NCBI GenBank assembly: GCA_963678705.1
Contig: OY783212.1
Location: 9,672,001 to 9,736,000, forward strand
Origin: Panorpa germanica
Taxonomy: Eukaryota; Arthropoda; Insecta; Mecoptera; Panorpidae
Length of the DNA stretch: 64,000 nucleotides
Reading direction: 5' to 3'
Made by a program: the position numbers and the translations under genes
Part shown: piece by piece, positions 42,706-55,947 of the stretch
Layout: every line of letters begins with the position of its first letter
How positions within the stretch are numbered: position 1 is the first letter of the stretch
The notes under the pieces: generated by a model
What the model was told of the DNA's origin: nothing
The model's database searches: none
What the model saw: only the letters and a program-made list of their open reading frames with translations

Positions 42706-45289
42706 TGATATTGAAAAAGAAAAGAGAAAAAACTTTCTAATATGAGAATTCGCTGAAACATCAAACGGTGAACAGTGATTGTGGGTGAATGGGAGGTGGA
42801 GAAGGATAACAAGGATTTATTGAAAAATTAATGACAATAGAAAAATTGTTTCTTATTTGTTATTTTCAGATTACATTGTATCTTTCGTCAATGAACAAAA
42901 ACATTCATTATTTTTTCAAACTTCAAAGAATTTTTTTATGGCATGTGTAAATAATGTTCAATTAAAACAACTTGAAATATTATTAAGGTGGTTCACTTTT
43001 CCATAGAATTTGATAAAATTTAAATATTATGTTAAGTATCCTTAATTTAATTAGAAAATTTCATAGTTTTGACAACGTATTTAACAAGAGGCCTACAAAA
43101 TATAAAAAAAGACATCGTTTTAACACATATCTCAAAAACGATTCTAAAGATTTTATTAAAAAATGACAGGTAGAGGAATAAGTCAGGAAAGAGTGTTTTT
43201 TAGACCAGTAGGTGAAAATGATATAAAGATTTAAAGTTAATATTTTTTCAGTAGTATTCAGTAGTAGCGGCGTATTGCAGATGGGTATTGCAGCATGGCA
43301 ATGTTGTATGTTGTCATGCTTTGTGCGCGGTAGCATGCGTTGCAGTTGACAGTGTTGCCACATTTCGCAAGAGTGTAATTATACTTACCCTATTAAGTAT
43401 ATTTTCCAAGAAATACAAGAATACTATACTATGTGGAGCGACGTTAAAGTTTAAAATTCTATTTCATATTAAATTATAATTGCATCAACCGATACTGAAC
43501 TGTTTGTGCGAAGAATGATTATGATTGGCACAAATTCTCCGGGTTGCACTGTCACAAAACGTGGAACAATAATCTTGTACACTACACTTTAAGGTCGGAC
43601 AAAACATCGAACGAAATGTCAACATGATAAGTTCCACTTGTCATTTATTATTAACGAGTTACAAACGTTTATAGAATTCTAAAAGTATTTTGATACACGT
43701 TTGTTTATTGGACCATTTCGATGTGTGGAAAGCGATCAATTTGTTGCTGACGATGACATTAATCTTGCCAACAATTCAATCAACAGACACGCGTTGTTGC
43801 TTAAAGAAAATAGAACAGAGAAAAAAAAAAAAAAACCATTCAATTTGATATTGATTCAATAATAATGGAAATGTATAAATAGTATGTGTTCATTAATTTC
43901 ATAGGTCATATAAATTGTTCACTTAAACTATTCCAATATTCTACTAAAATGTCGAATTTAATATAAGAACTAAACAGTTTTTAAAAATATAAAAGGAAAT
44001 ATATTTTTCATTATATTTAGCTGACATATCAAAAGTAATAAAATAGTAAGAAAGAAGGAACCCAAATAGGAGAACAAGAGCACAGGACACCTGCATCCCT
44101 GAGCTTTCCCTATTCATATCAATTCCCTTCTAACCCTCTCCCTCCCTCTTGTTCCTCCATTTAACAATGGCACTATAAAAAGTGTACATAAAAATTGTGT
44201 CATTACCAATCGTTTGGACACTTGCTACAGAATTGGTACGACTATTTTATGTGTTATTTTGAAAAAAGAAGCACATCATTTTTTGAAAGCGTCGGATATT
44301 TTAATAGAAAATATATAAATTTCCGGCACATGAGGTCTTAGAAAACGTGATTTACTATCTTACGTGACAACCTATAATGTCTTCTATATATTATTTTGAG
44401 GGTTTTCTTTTAATATACAAAGCAAAAAAAAAAAGAAATATATATATTCCTTACGGTAGGAAAGTTTTCTTCACGTACATTTTGGTATTCACGTGCAGAT
44501 GGGTATCCATCTATAAAAGTTCAATATAGTTGGGAAATATGAAGCACATAATAGATTACCATACTCGTGGACCTGGTACTTCCTTGTAGGTTGGTCTCTC
44601 TTTTATGGTTTAAGTATTATTAGGATTAAATTTAAGGGTTCTTACTTTAACATCAATGTCATCCTTTAAATACACTTGGAGTGACAAAAAATAACGAGAA
44701 TTTGTAATTTAAATAGGCCAACGGTGATTATTTTATAAAAATCTTTTCCGCGTTATTTGGTAGCACTGTACTCAATTAGTATGCCAAATTTGTGCAAAAA
44801 TGGTCAACCCATTTTAGTTATGCGTGACAATTTTTGCTTCATGGCTTTAATTGACTCAAAACGGGTACCCGGAAGCGGAAATTTTAGTTGTATGTATTTA
44901 TTTTATTGTATATGTCTTTACGGAGTTGCAAACTCCTTACATTAATTTGCATTCCATTTCTGAATTAACAAAACTTAAAATTAAATTATTTTCTTTCACT
45001 TTAATGTTCCACTCTTTCTCATTTTTATTTCTGTCATCCACTTTCTCCTTCTCTTTTTCTTAGCAACAGTTTCTCCAGACTCAACCTGAATTTCAGCCTC
45101 TACATTTTATGTTATTTCTTAATCTATTTTAGACTCTTATTCTTATTAATTTATAAATTATAATAAATAATATATAATTAATAATAATTATATAATATAA
45201 TATAATTATAAACTTATTTGGCAATTTTAGTTTAGCGTTTTAACCCTCTACAAATTCGACTTTCATTTGAATACAATATATACAATAAC
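42706..45289. other. Unassigned DNA
   Basis: No gene recognised. 44980-45062 is a CT-rich stretch. The frame at 44757-44945 was considered and not accepted. Confidence 0.4.
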
Positions 45290-45481
45290 CAGGGCCGGAT
45301 TTAGAGGTGTGGAGGCCCTGGGGCAACGAAGGAGCGGACGCCCCTAATTATTTTCCGAATAAAAGGAACAATTTTTTACGTCAAGTCTTTTCAAAAATTT
45401 ATTTCTTTTATCTCTATTGTGAGGGCCTTTCTCTTGTGGAGGGGCAGTAGCCCTGCCTGCCCCCCCTCAAATCCGGGCCTG
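45290..45481. mobile_element. hAT MITE with perfect 8-bp target duplication
   Basis: 192 bp. Left tip CAGGGCCGGATTTAGAGGTG; right tip on the minus strand CAGGCCCGGATTTGAGGGGG. Flanked by identical ACAATAAC at 45282-45289 and 45482-45489. The 8-bp duplication and CAGG(G/C)CC tips define a hAT superfamily MITE. The interior is non-coding, GC-rich at both ends and AT-rich in the middle. Confidence 0.9.
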
Positions 45482-45489
45482 ACAATAAC

Positions 45490-48400
45490 TGCTCTATTAC
45501 ATACAACGACGTTGCCATATTTCTGAATATGTGGTTTTACTTAGTCTGTATATAAAAACCAATTCTCGTGAGTCCAACCTCCGATAATAATAAAATATTA
45601 TCCTATGCATGTAAAACTTGTACAAAATATTCGACTATACTTTTGCCTAATGATGTCACTAGTGAAACGTACCTTAAGCTAGCTTACAGCTAAAAATAAG
45701 ATTGGTAAACTATATAAGTGACAATATTGAGGAACAACTCTCATCTAAGATTAAGTACGATTATAAAAAAGACACAAAACATTTTATTTGATCCATTTAT
45801 CAGAAGAGCAAATAAATAAACTTTTATATTGCAAGTAATCTGCATTTTGTAAGTTGAGATATAAAATAAAATAACAGCTCTATGTTCACTGTCGCACTGT
45901 CGCAGCTCACGTATATGTATGAGTACGAAATACTTTTTACTTTTACGACTGTAACAGTTTCCTTTTTCAAATATACAAAAATGAAACCATTTTACTCCCT
46001 TTCCTCTGACTCATTTTACTCCTCCGATTATAAAAAGTTTGGTTCCTTTTGGACAACAATAGAGTGCTCATAATGTATGGAGAATGGGTAGGCTGTGGGT
46101 TCGATACTTTAGTTGTCGTCAGAAGAGTTAAAACATTTAAAATGAGTACAAAATATTTGAGTTTCTTGCTTATACAACGAAAATATTTTACCAAATGCTG
46201 CTTTGATAATTTAATTAATGTTATTGCGACGATTCGATTCAATTTTTGGGCCTGTTATCAGAATAAGAAGACTGTATCTTATGCTGTTTTCTCATTGGAA
46301 TCGTATAAGCACGTACCATTGACGCATGGATCTTTGTCGCCTACATCGGTTCTTTCAGATCCACATGGTCATAAAATAAAAGTTAAAGTCGTCTATTCGA
46401 TCAACTACAGATGGCTTTAGTATATATTAAACTGATAGAACTGCATAGATAGTTCTCACAATGGTAACTACATTAATATTATTAACAGTAAACACAAATA
46501 CTTAATTGATAATATCCAAAAAAAATTCTAGTAAAATAATGTTCCATGCTCATTTAAAACATTGCCCTAAAGCTCTGCAGTCAATACCTAAATTTTCTGA
46601 GCCATCAGTTATATAGAAGCAATTATTTTTTAGGTTATGTTGTGCTTCGTATACAACTTAAACGGTACTGAAGAAATGATTTGTGACCTTATAAGCTATT
46701 GGTAATTGAATTAAACTTAATCCTGGAAAATTTAATAAAACTATCTAGCAGCAGTTATATCTGTACGTACATATGTAGTATTTATAGTAAGTAACTTATA
46801 TCATAAGTATATAAAGGCACCTTTAGATACTTTGAAGAATAACCACCGGTAAGATCGCAATTGAATTGTGGCGTCTTCTTATAGATAGTGATCAAACTTG
46901 TCAATCAACAGCTATGACTGTTGTTGTCTTTGATATATACTTAAATTAAATTTAAGCGATCTTCAATGGTTGACTAAAACTAAGATGTTGCAATATTGCA
47001 CAAAGTGTGTAATAGTGTTGAAAAATAACTTTAAAAAAACCACCGTTCACCAGAATTCACCATTCTGTGATTTTTTACCAGAAATGTCTTATGTATAGGT
47101 TGCATCACGAAACTCTCATGATACAAGCTATGCTGAGCCTACAATATGTCAGTCTCCACTCTCCACTAGTACATTCCTTGACGGGCTAGATACCGGGATA
47201 GGAAAGATGCCTGTTCCAGTCTTCCAGACCTCCAGTCCGCCAGCACTTCAGTGGGAGTTCCAGCGCACTACAAATAGGAATCTGAAAAGCACTGTGAATG
47301 GGTACAGTCGATTTATTTCCTTTAGTTTAAATTTTAGGGTAAAAACGTTTTTTGACAGTATAAACTTTACAGTTTTTCTGTTTTCATGTTTTCCTCTATA
47401 AAAGTAACGAAAAACGATTTTTTTTTCTTCTTTTCTGTATATTATACATGACGATATAATACTGTTCTCATTTTATGTATCAACCAGAACCAGAACCAGA
47501 ATCAGATTCAGTAACCCTCTACCCTTCCCCCTCTCCCACTACTCACTCAATCATTATATTTTTCTTTTGAGAGTTTATTTGAGTTTCGAGCCTTTAACGT
47601 TAAGCTGTGAATGCCTCCTTGTGTTATTCGCAACGGGTGGTTGAGTGGGAGGCATTTCGTAGTATTACATTTCAAATATAGTATTATGATTTTATACTTT
47701 ATATAAATTTCACAAAAAAAAAAAATCAAATCAAATATTTGATGTATTTGTTATATTAATAATATTTTTCTTCAATTTAATATTCCAATTCTAGTATATA
47801 CTGGTATTATTATTATTCTCTTTTTGATGTTCGTTTTTTTGCCACTTGTATGCTCTTTATAAAATCTCTTAAAGGAATCAGCTTTGATATACATAAAGTC
47901 ATACAGTTGATGTATTTATACATGTTCTTTAAAACCATAAAATAAATTTCTTAGTAAAGTATGCTTGTGCAGTTCAATAGCTTGATAGTTTTATATACTT
48001 TTAAGCTATAAAACATAAAGCACTCTTTCTTTTTGAAGTTTTCCACTTTGGCGCATCTTTATCTGAATCGCCATCTTGGAAATACTGCGGTCAACAACAG
48101 CTTTTAGCAATATTTCTACAATAGTAGGTTCTAGAAAGACAATTGTTATTATCAATCTTGTAGAAAATATAATTTCCTACTTGAATGTCTGCAGTGCAGA
48201 ATATATTACTAAAATTTTAAAACTGCTCCTGTCTTAGGTCCTCCGCACACGACGCGACTGGTTGCAAACCTTAGCCCGAATCTGCCCGAAGCGAATGTGA
48301 TTACAACTATGTTGTTAGTGAAAGATCGAACGTGTATGCGAGTGAGATATCTCTCTTATACATCTAATGACACCATTGAATTATTTCCAATTCTACCCTG

Positions 48401-48664
48401 TTACTAATAAACCCCTAATATATTACTAATGTTGATGTTGTCGACACATTATATATGCGGGCTGCTAAAGTAGTTGTTTACACTCATATATGCATTTTTA
48501 AAGCTCTATCTATTTGTTAAATAAGTTTGAGTAGTGAGTGAGCTTTCTGTCTCTGCTTTTTACCAATATTTAAAAAACCAGTTCAATAATTACATACACA
48601 GACACCATCTTAGTCTTCACTTGTCAAAGATAGATTTAGACTACATAACTGATTATGCAGATCG
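45490..48664. other. Unassigned DNA
   Basis: Contains a 123-residue plus-strand frame (46049-46420) overlapped by a 91-residue minus-strand frame, neither with a recognised domain. A tRNA-B-box-like GGGTTCGATAC lies at 46096. A GC-richer patch lies at 47160-47300. CCTCCGCACACGACGCGACT at 48240 resembles a transposon end. No gene supported. Confidence 0.4.
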
Positions 48665-48800
48665 TATAATCTTGTCCAGTTAGAAAATTGTCTTGCAGTG
48701 CAGTTTCAAGTTTACTAGCATGCTACAAGCAAATTCTAAGGTTCATTTTCTACCTCTCAAATAAAAGTTTTACTTGCTATCATGCTACAAACTAATCAAG
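48665..48800 (-). repeat. 81-bp repeat family, inverted, partial two units
   Basis: TTAGAAAATTGTCTTGCAGT, ACTAGCATGCTACAAGC and CTAAGGTTCATTTTC are the reverse complement of unit blocks at 55948-56195. CATGCTACAA recurs 62 bp later, so the second unit is shortened. Confidence 0.65.
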
Positions 48801-50936
48801 TGTTACATTTACACCTTGGTCTTATATTACCCAGTGCTTACATATTTCAGCTTTTCATTTTTTGTTCGATCTAGAATCGACAAATAGGGATAAGACAATA
48901 GTCGAAAGAGAGTGTGCTTGTAGTCAAGCTTTCGGGATATGTGCTATACATTTATTGAGAAACGGTGTAGTAGCTATATATAGTAGATTGTTAACATTAT
49001 CGAAACAATAATTCAATAAGAGGTGTTATTTTAAATCAACAGAAAAACGTAATATTTTCGTGAAAAGTGGTGACATTTTTTTTTAATCCAAAGAACAAAT
49101 TATGTGGTTAGTAAAGGAACACCATATCTAGCAATTATGGTTGTATTTTGGCACTTAAAAAATGCTACGAAATTTTCAGTAAATAAGTTAATTTGTTGAA
49201 CTAAAAAATCAAATTAAAATGCACGGTTTAAAGTACAGGTATACTCGTATAAATAATAAAGCAATCGTAGAGATTTGTTTTGAGTATAACTGACTTTATT
49301 ATAATAATGCTTACAAAACACAATGATAAAAAAACATTAAAAACCATAAAATACAAAAGTTGGACGAGGTTTCTTTAGTATCGTATTAAGATGAAGACTT
49401 CAAAGTTTTCCCCTAGATTGAAGCTTATTGGCTTTTTATGTCCTCTTGTAATCCAATATTTTCACTTTTATAAGTCATTCCATACGCGTCATATAAAAAG
49501 GGATACGTATTATATGAAACAATAAATACGGATGAGAATCCATTAAAAAAAAGGTTTTAGATGAAGGTAAAAAAACAATTAATTTAGAGACGCTGCTCGA
49601 AGGGAAGGTCTCTGCGGTTTAATCAAGCGTTAGAGCTTCAAGCTATTCTGAAATGGATTAGGGTTGAAGTTGAAATTTAAAACTTCAAATACAAATGGTT
49701 TTTTCTGATTGATAAGATCGATTTCATACTAGAATCTCCTAAAAGTGTGGGTGGGAAGGGGTGAACTATTAAACATATAGTATTAAACTGTCGCAAGAGA
49801 AAATTTGAAAAAGTAACCTTTTGAACCTAATGAATTATGCAAGTAATCAAGTTGATAAAGCGCATTTACCAATTTTATATATGGTTTTAACATTACTATT
49901 TTGAGATCTGAATTTCTAATTATTTATCAAATGATTATTACGATGACTAAACAGCTCTTAAAAAATTGGGAAAATAAAGCAACTCCTGTTCAATAGATTG
50001 TGAATGTAAGTTAGGTACTGTTGAAGCCACTGTAGCATTTGATGATATTTCTTTAAATCACTAGAGAGCTTTAAAGCGTCTGGTGCAAGTTTGGGTCCAC
50101 AGGAACGGTCTGTTAATATTCGTTTTTAACAATATTCTGTAAAACATAATAAAAGCTAGCTATCATTCTTTCACGCAGTTGCGTGGTGTTTTAATGTACC
50201 TTTTGCATCTACCGTCTGTAAAAGAGCTCCGGTTTTAATTTATCCCAAAATTTTAGTTTTGCTAAAAAGCAAATTTTGCAGGTTTAGCAAATCAAACTAT
50301 TATTTATATACCTAATTATTGTTTAACACATTTTTATACTCATCTAGTAAATCAGTTGACACATTTCATTACAAGCATGCAGCCAGTATTAGGGTTCACT
50401 CTTACATTGATCTATAAGTGTGCCACTGAACTCTAAGCTCGTACTCTCTGTGGTCTACGCAACGATAATAGGCAACAGAAAAAGAACGCATCGATATGGC
50501 GTAGCGTGGCGTGGCATATAGCCCCTTGAGTATACAGTGTATTATATACGGTTCGCAATATCACCGTCTCTAAGGTCGGCTTAGACCCTACGGAATACAC
50601 CAGACCTGGCAGACATTTATTAATCGTAGTCCACTTTTTATATTCATTTTTCAAAGCATTTAAAGAGAAATTATAATACAACTATTCTACTTTAGACAAG
50701 TGAAAGATTTATATGTTAAATCAGAGTGTTTTCGGGCTCGATAACCGAACTAGTGGTTGCGATTTGCGACATTTTCAGTAGCGTGTAATTACATTAGCAC
50801 ACTTTATCATGAGAGGAAGTTTCTATTTTATTGTTTATGAATACATCATTGTATGTAAAGTCATACATCTGGAGATCAATGCGGGACACTACGACCTACT
50901 TGCTGTCGCAAAGATCTTCATCATGCTGAGATACAT
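48801..50936. other. Unassigned DNA
   Basis: No gene recognised. An 82-residue minus-strand frame (50433-50681) has no domain; the nearby TGGCGTAGCGTGG resembles the hAT tip at 39840. Confidence 0.4.
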
Positions 50937-51198
50937 CCCAGTAAACATTTGGTGAAGTGCCCTATTTTGTGACGTTTCTATCACTATTTCACTTCAATGA
51001 TAGTTCGCAACAACTTTATCTTCATTTGTATTCCGACAGGTGGAGTGGTTCTGTCATCTGTATCCGATAAAACAGACATTTCATATGAAGAATTGTGAGA
51101 AATTGAACTATAAATGAACTCTTTCATGACAAAAAAATCATACGAATCTCCAATATGATGTCAAAGTGACTCCAAAATGCTCCAAAATATTTACTGGG
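50937..51198 (-). mobile_element. CCCAGTAAA-ended MITE, copy 3 (most complete)
   Basis: Starts CCCAGTAAACATTTGG and ends CCAAAATATTTACTGGG. The outer six bases also mirror (ATACAT left, ATGCAT right), so the inverted repeat may be about 22 bp, or these bases may be a target duplication. The interior is the reverse complement of copies 1 and 2 (TGTGACGTTTCTATCACTAT, CCGACAGGTGGAGTGG, AATTGTGAGAAATTGAACTA). Confidence 0.8.
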
Positions 51199-52300
51199 AT
51201 GCATATTTGTACATAACTTGAGTATCCTTTGTGTTTATTATTTTTTTGGGAGCTGATTAAAGTATAATGTTGATCTAATGATACACTGTTCTAATGCGAA
51301 ATAACTCGAATATACCTTACTTAAAAAGTAGTATCAGTCATCAGATATTGTGCAGTCAAAGAATCTGTATTTATAAAAGAAATAACCAAATATTGATACT
51401 TGACAACTTAGCAAAATAAAAGATATGTGATTAATTATTGTCGGAATGCGAGTTTAGAATTGATAGCGAAAAGAAGATTGAGGATATTTTAAGAGAAGGC
51501 AGAGAAGAAAGGAAGTTGATGGCGAAACATGGAAGAGTAGGGAGCATAAATATGATAGAGAAAGGCAAAAGTATAACAATGAGAAAGTAGTTTTTGGAGT
51601 ATTAGAATAGAGGAATAACCTTGCGAAATGTACATTACCAGTACTTAATAAAATTAACAATTGTTGTACAACTACAAGAACTCACTTCTCTATCACTTAA
51701 GAAAATCACGTTACAAACATAAAAACAAAATTTATAAAATGTAGCGATTTTTCACTTCTTATAAAAAAATAAAATAACGTTAACGGTTAAATTATCGGTG
51801 TTTTACCAAATAAATCTCCGCCGTTTTGTACATAGACTCAATATTTAGCAGTCGGCACTCCATCCTGCTATGGGGATAGCAAGGCTTATTACAATTGAGT
51901 TCAGGACTCGAAGGAGACGGAACGGGACTGTACAGGACCATGGGACTTGAACGAATTGAGGTAGAGGTTGAGGTTTTCTCATTGTAGAGCTGCCAATCAA
52001 TATAATTTGGTATACAATCCGCGTACGTGATTCCTTACTCCTGGCTCTCCGATTCCAGCTGCTAGTTGCCAGTTCCAGTTGCCAGTTGCCAGTTGCTACT
52101 AACTCCATTGACTGAAACCTATGAAACATCCCCAACGAGGGATTAGGCAAGCAGACTTACGGACTACGTAACTATGAATAAAATACAATTTGTGCTTGTT
52201 GCTTGAACTGTCGGATATAATTTCTTTAGGTTTATAAATAAGGGTAACAAACCTCAAATTAAATTATCTGATTTACTTTGAAAAAGTAAGGGTTTTTGAT

Positions 52301-52340
52301 ATTTAACCCTCTTAGAATGTATTTAACCCTCTTAGAAAGA
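52301..52340 (+). repeat. 20-bp tandem duplication
   Basis: ATTTAACCCTCTTAGAATGT followed directly by ATTTAACCCTCTTAGAAAGA. Confidence 0.85.
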
Positions 52341-54224
52341 GTAAAGGTACAATTCAATTGGTAGAAAAGTAAATTAAAATTGCTATTTCGTTATTTATGG
52401 TTGGTATTTATTTGATAATTTGTTGTGTATACAATTAAATAAAGATAACGTGATTTTGTATTAAAAGAAATTTCATTTCGTTGTATAAATATACAAAAAA
52501 TAAAGGTATGATGGAAAAGTGGACATCACATTGCTTGTTGAAATAGATGGCAAGTAAGTTGGAAGAATTTAGGCGTTGTCACTTAGCTAATGAAGGAGTC
52601 TTTAAGGTCGATTCCCAAATCATTACTATATTTTCTTTTCTTAATTGTTGTTTCGTTTAATGGTTTATGTAACCGCCATCAATATTTTCAATTCAGTTCT
52701 ATCAGTCCAACAACAAGCTATGATACTATTATGTTATATACTATTTTTTCGTATGCTCAGATGTAGAAAATGAACTGCTGGTAGTAGCCATGAGATATAA
52801 TACAATACCGTTGGTCCTATAAATCAAAGAGTAACAAGTAACAACGAATATTTATTATGTATTACATGTGTTGCAAAATAAATTAGATATTAAACATAAA
52901 TAGGTTAATGAAGATTCCTGATAATTAAGACATTTAGAAAAGAGACCATTCGATTTAGTTCATTTTACTCCCTTCACCAATGGCGGTTCAATTGCGGCAT
53001 CGGACTAACTAACTGCTAATACGTCCCTGGCTTCAAATGTTTTGTACCCTATGTATCTACGAGCACTGTCAAGTTTTTAGATGCTGTAAACTCTGCTAGT
53101 TACATTACAACGTGTTCCAACGTCGTATATAACTCCAGATGAACTAAATGTACTATTTCTTGTCGGATGCTGTAATTCAATTCCTGAATAATTTATAACC
53201 CTTTTTTATCGTTCCATATAAATCAGAACCGGCAATGGAATAAATGCTAATGTAATCACTCAATTACATTTATGTCAATATGTACTGGATGTCAAGCCAT
53301 CCACACCAGTTCTTGTGCTACATTGCCCTGAGCTGCGCTACGTTGCTTTAGACGTTGTGAGAGCAACAACCCTATTCACGCGTTTAATGGGTTAAAGTCC
53401 ACTAAGTGTATTTTATACCCTACTCACCTACACACACACAAACACACTCATACACAGACAAGTTCCAACTTGTACAGACACATGTTGTATGTCAAAGGCA
53501 TGATTGATCGATTCCAGAACTAAAGTGCAACGCAAATAAACCCCTGGTCCTATTCCTATTTCTAGTAAACTGTTTTCGTAATCTTCCTGTGTCTCTTTCT
53601 TTTTTTTATTTATCTCTCTCCCTCTATATATATTTCAACAAAAAAAAAATTATTCCCAAGTTGTATAAGGAAAACACATACATATACATATACATATAAG
53701 AGATACACAACTCAATATAGGTAACTAACAAATCCTTATTCCTGTTAAAGGATTCTTCTCGAAGTTGCTATCCTTAAACCAATACATTAGAATTCCCTAA
53801 GAAGTTTATTTTTGTAAAGGAATGATATTTACCCTTGAGTTTAAAGAGTGTGTAAACTGTGACTCGTTATTTTTAAGGTATTTACAACTAGAGGGTGTTC
53901 AAGTCTGACGACAAGTGGTAATGGGTGCTGGTCGGGAGGAGGGTGAAGGGGATGAAAACGTAGAGATCTACATTATTAATGATTGGTAGATGGTACAGTG
54001 ATCTACAACATTTATATTTGACAGTGTATTTTCTTTAACAAATTAAGACAAAAATTCATCTTAAAAAAAATTAATAAATTTTATTACACATTTGTCTATT
54101 AAATTTGTATTGAATTAAAAACATTTTTAACAGTGTAGTTAATTATTGATTATTTTCACATAATCATTATATTTATTAAGCAGCCTGTGATGTAGCAGCG
54201 GAAATTCTGGCCGTCACAGTAAGA

Positions 54225-54302
54225 AAACATCGTCACGATCAAAAATGACCGCTACACTATAAAAATACATCGTTACGTTAAAAAAAGACCGTTACGATGT
54301 TT
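54225..54302 (+). repeat. ~40-bp degenerate tandem duplication
   Basis: ACATCGTCACGATCAAAAAT...GACCGCTAC is followed by ACATCGTTACGTTAAAAAAA...GACCGTTAC, then by inverted ACGATGT. Confidence 0.6.
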
Positions 54303-54554
54303 TACCCCTTTTATATCGTGACTTAGAATGAGATAAACATTTGAATTTAAAAAAGAAATATAAATTTTAGATGAAATTCAATTTACACGTAAAAGACAGA
54401 CGTCGCTTTGCGATGGGGGTGCACGCTAGTTAAATGTTAATATTAAATGGTATTAGATAATAAATCACGCTGTTCGTTTGTCAATTGTACCCAATTTTCG
54501 TTCTTACACTCGGCGTTAATAACAAAAAAAATTACGAAAGATTCGTAGTGTTAA

Positions 54555-54577
54555 GAGGAGGGGGGAGGAGGGGTTGT
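54555..54577 (+). other. G-rich tract, G-quadruplex capable
   Basis: GAGGAGGGGGGAGGAGGGG contains several G runs within about 23 bases, unusual in this AT-rich DNA. Confidence 0.5.
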
Positions 54578-55374
54578 GGCTTCTAAGAATACAGGACACA
54601 TTTTGTTATTACAATTCAAAAATTCCACGTAATGTATGAACAAACCTCTTTTATTTATAATAATAAAACCAGAATTATTAATAAATTAAAAAATAGTTTT
54701 GTGTAAAAACAAATTCGTTTGTCTAAAATGTATAAATTTTCATGTTATAAATTTTCTTTTGGATTGTAAAATTGTCTATCCTAATCAAATTTCATAAATA
54801 TAAACACAAAATTCTTTCACTATTACTTTTGTAAACACCTGATTCAATTAAAATAAGATACTGCATACGGGGAGGTATTTTTCTTTGATAAAATAAATTA
54901 ATTTAATTTTTAATTACATCTGGATTACAGCTAAAACAACTGTCACATTCTTTTCTCTTAACGATTCTTATAAAATCGGGTATAAAATATCCCAGTTCAT
55001 TTTATTTACCCTTATTAAAAACCCTTACAGAATTTTATGCCCTCCGGATATTCTGATACTAGAGTCCACAATATTGATAATTAATTAGAAATTAAAAATT
55101 TAAAATGAAATTGACATATAAAATATAAAATTCATTTTACAATGTACTCGTACTTTTTACAATCGTGATAACACAAAATGTCGGCTGCTGGAAACAAAGA
55201 TCAAATAATAATTAAAATTGTGGTCTCGTAAAAACACTTCTGGCGATTCATTATTATTCAATTTTCATTTTTTCGTTTTATATATTTTAGAAATTATAGA
55301 AAATAAATTATTATGTAGAGAATTATGCTGTTGTGTTTGTACAATATTTGATAAAGTAATTGAATTAAATATTG

Positions 55375-55911
55375 ATTTATCGGAAGGCGTGTTGAATGGT
55401 AATGATAATAATGTCGAAGACGCGATGGATAAAGATGCCAAAAAAAAAATGTATACTGGACTAAAGATGTATAAATGTAAAATCTCTGGTAAAACGAGCC
55501 ATATATGACAAATTTAAACTTAGGATAAAAGCTGCATTATTACCGATTTTACGTACTGTAAACAAATTGTGCTGGTTAAGAAATCAATGGTTTGCATCAT
55601 ACTGGAGCTCCGAAACATCTAGCAAGAATCAAAATCATTCCAACCTCTAAATGCGAATGTGGTGAAGAGGAGGCAGATCCTGACCACATTCTATGGCAAT
55701 GTAAAAATACAGCAATGGCAAGAAATGGACTCCAAACGCTTCCTGTTAACACCGCCTTTTTGTTTGAGAAACCGAAATTTATAACTGCAGTAGCCATGAA
55801 TAGATCATACTTGTTGTCTGGATATAACGTATAAGAAGAAGCAGAACGATATTAGGGGCGATAACAGGCTACGTGCCTAGGAAGTCCGAGAAACTATAAT
55901 AAAAAAAATAC
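55375..55911 (+). mobile_element. LINE tail (family A), longest copy
   Basis: The strong part is 55592-55834: LHHTGAPKHLARIKI, then CECGEEEADPDHILWQC (C-x-C...H-x4-C knuckle), ARNGLQTLPVNTAFLF and AVAMNRSYLLSG before a stop. The HTGA-KHL-RIKI segment and the knuckle are the C terminus of insect Jockey/R1/I-type polyproteins. Upstream a degraded stretch (GNDNNVEDAMDKDAKKK, 55400-55450) resembles the GNE-AD-LAKEA end of an RNase H domain. The 3' UTR has GGGCGATAACAGGCTACGTG and ends in AATAAAAAAAATA. The element is 5'-truncated and its middle is decayed. Confidence 0.75.
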
Positions 55912-55947
55912 ATATATATTCAAATGTGTTTCCAATTTATTTTCAGC

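Larger units (their letters stand above)
51199..55374. other. Unassigned DNA
   Basis: About 4.2 kb without a supported gene. It has a purine-rich stretch at 51470-51610, a GC-richer stretch at 51850-52150 with a 101-residue minus-strand frame, microsatellite-like CATATA at 53675-53700, and the small repeats listed separately. Confidence 0.4.

Noticed and set aside
44757-44945. Plus-strand frame over ATGCCAAATTTGTGC...GTCAACCCATTTT
   Set aside because: The DNA vaguely recalls a common repeat 3' segment, but there is no second copy here and no protein similarity.
46049-46420. 123-residue plus-strand frame
   Set aside because: Longest unexplained frame outside mobile elements, but no domain is recognised, another frame overlaps it on the other strand, and it lacks an ATG start at its 5' edge. 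A chance frame is likelier.
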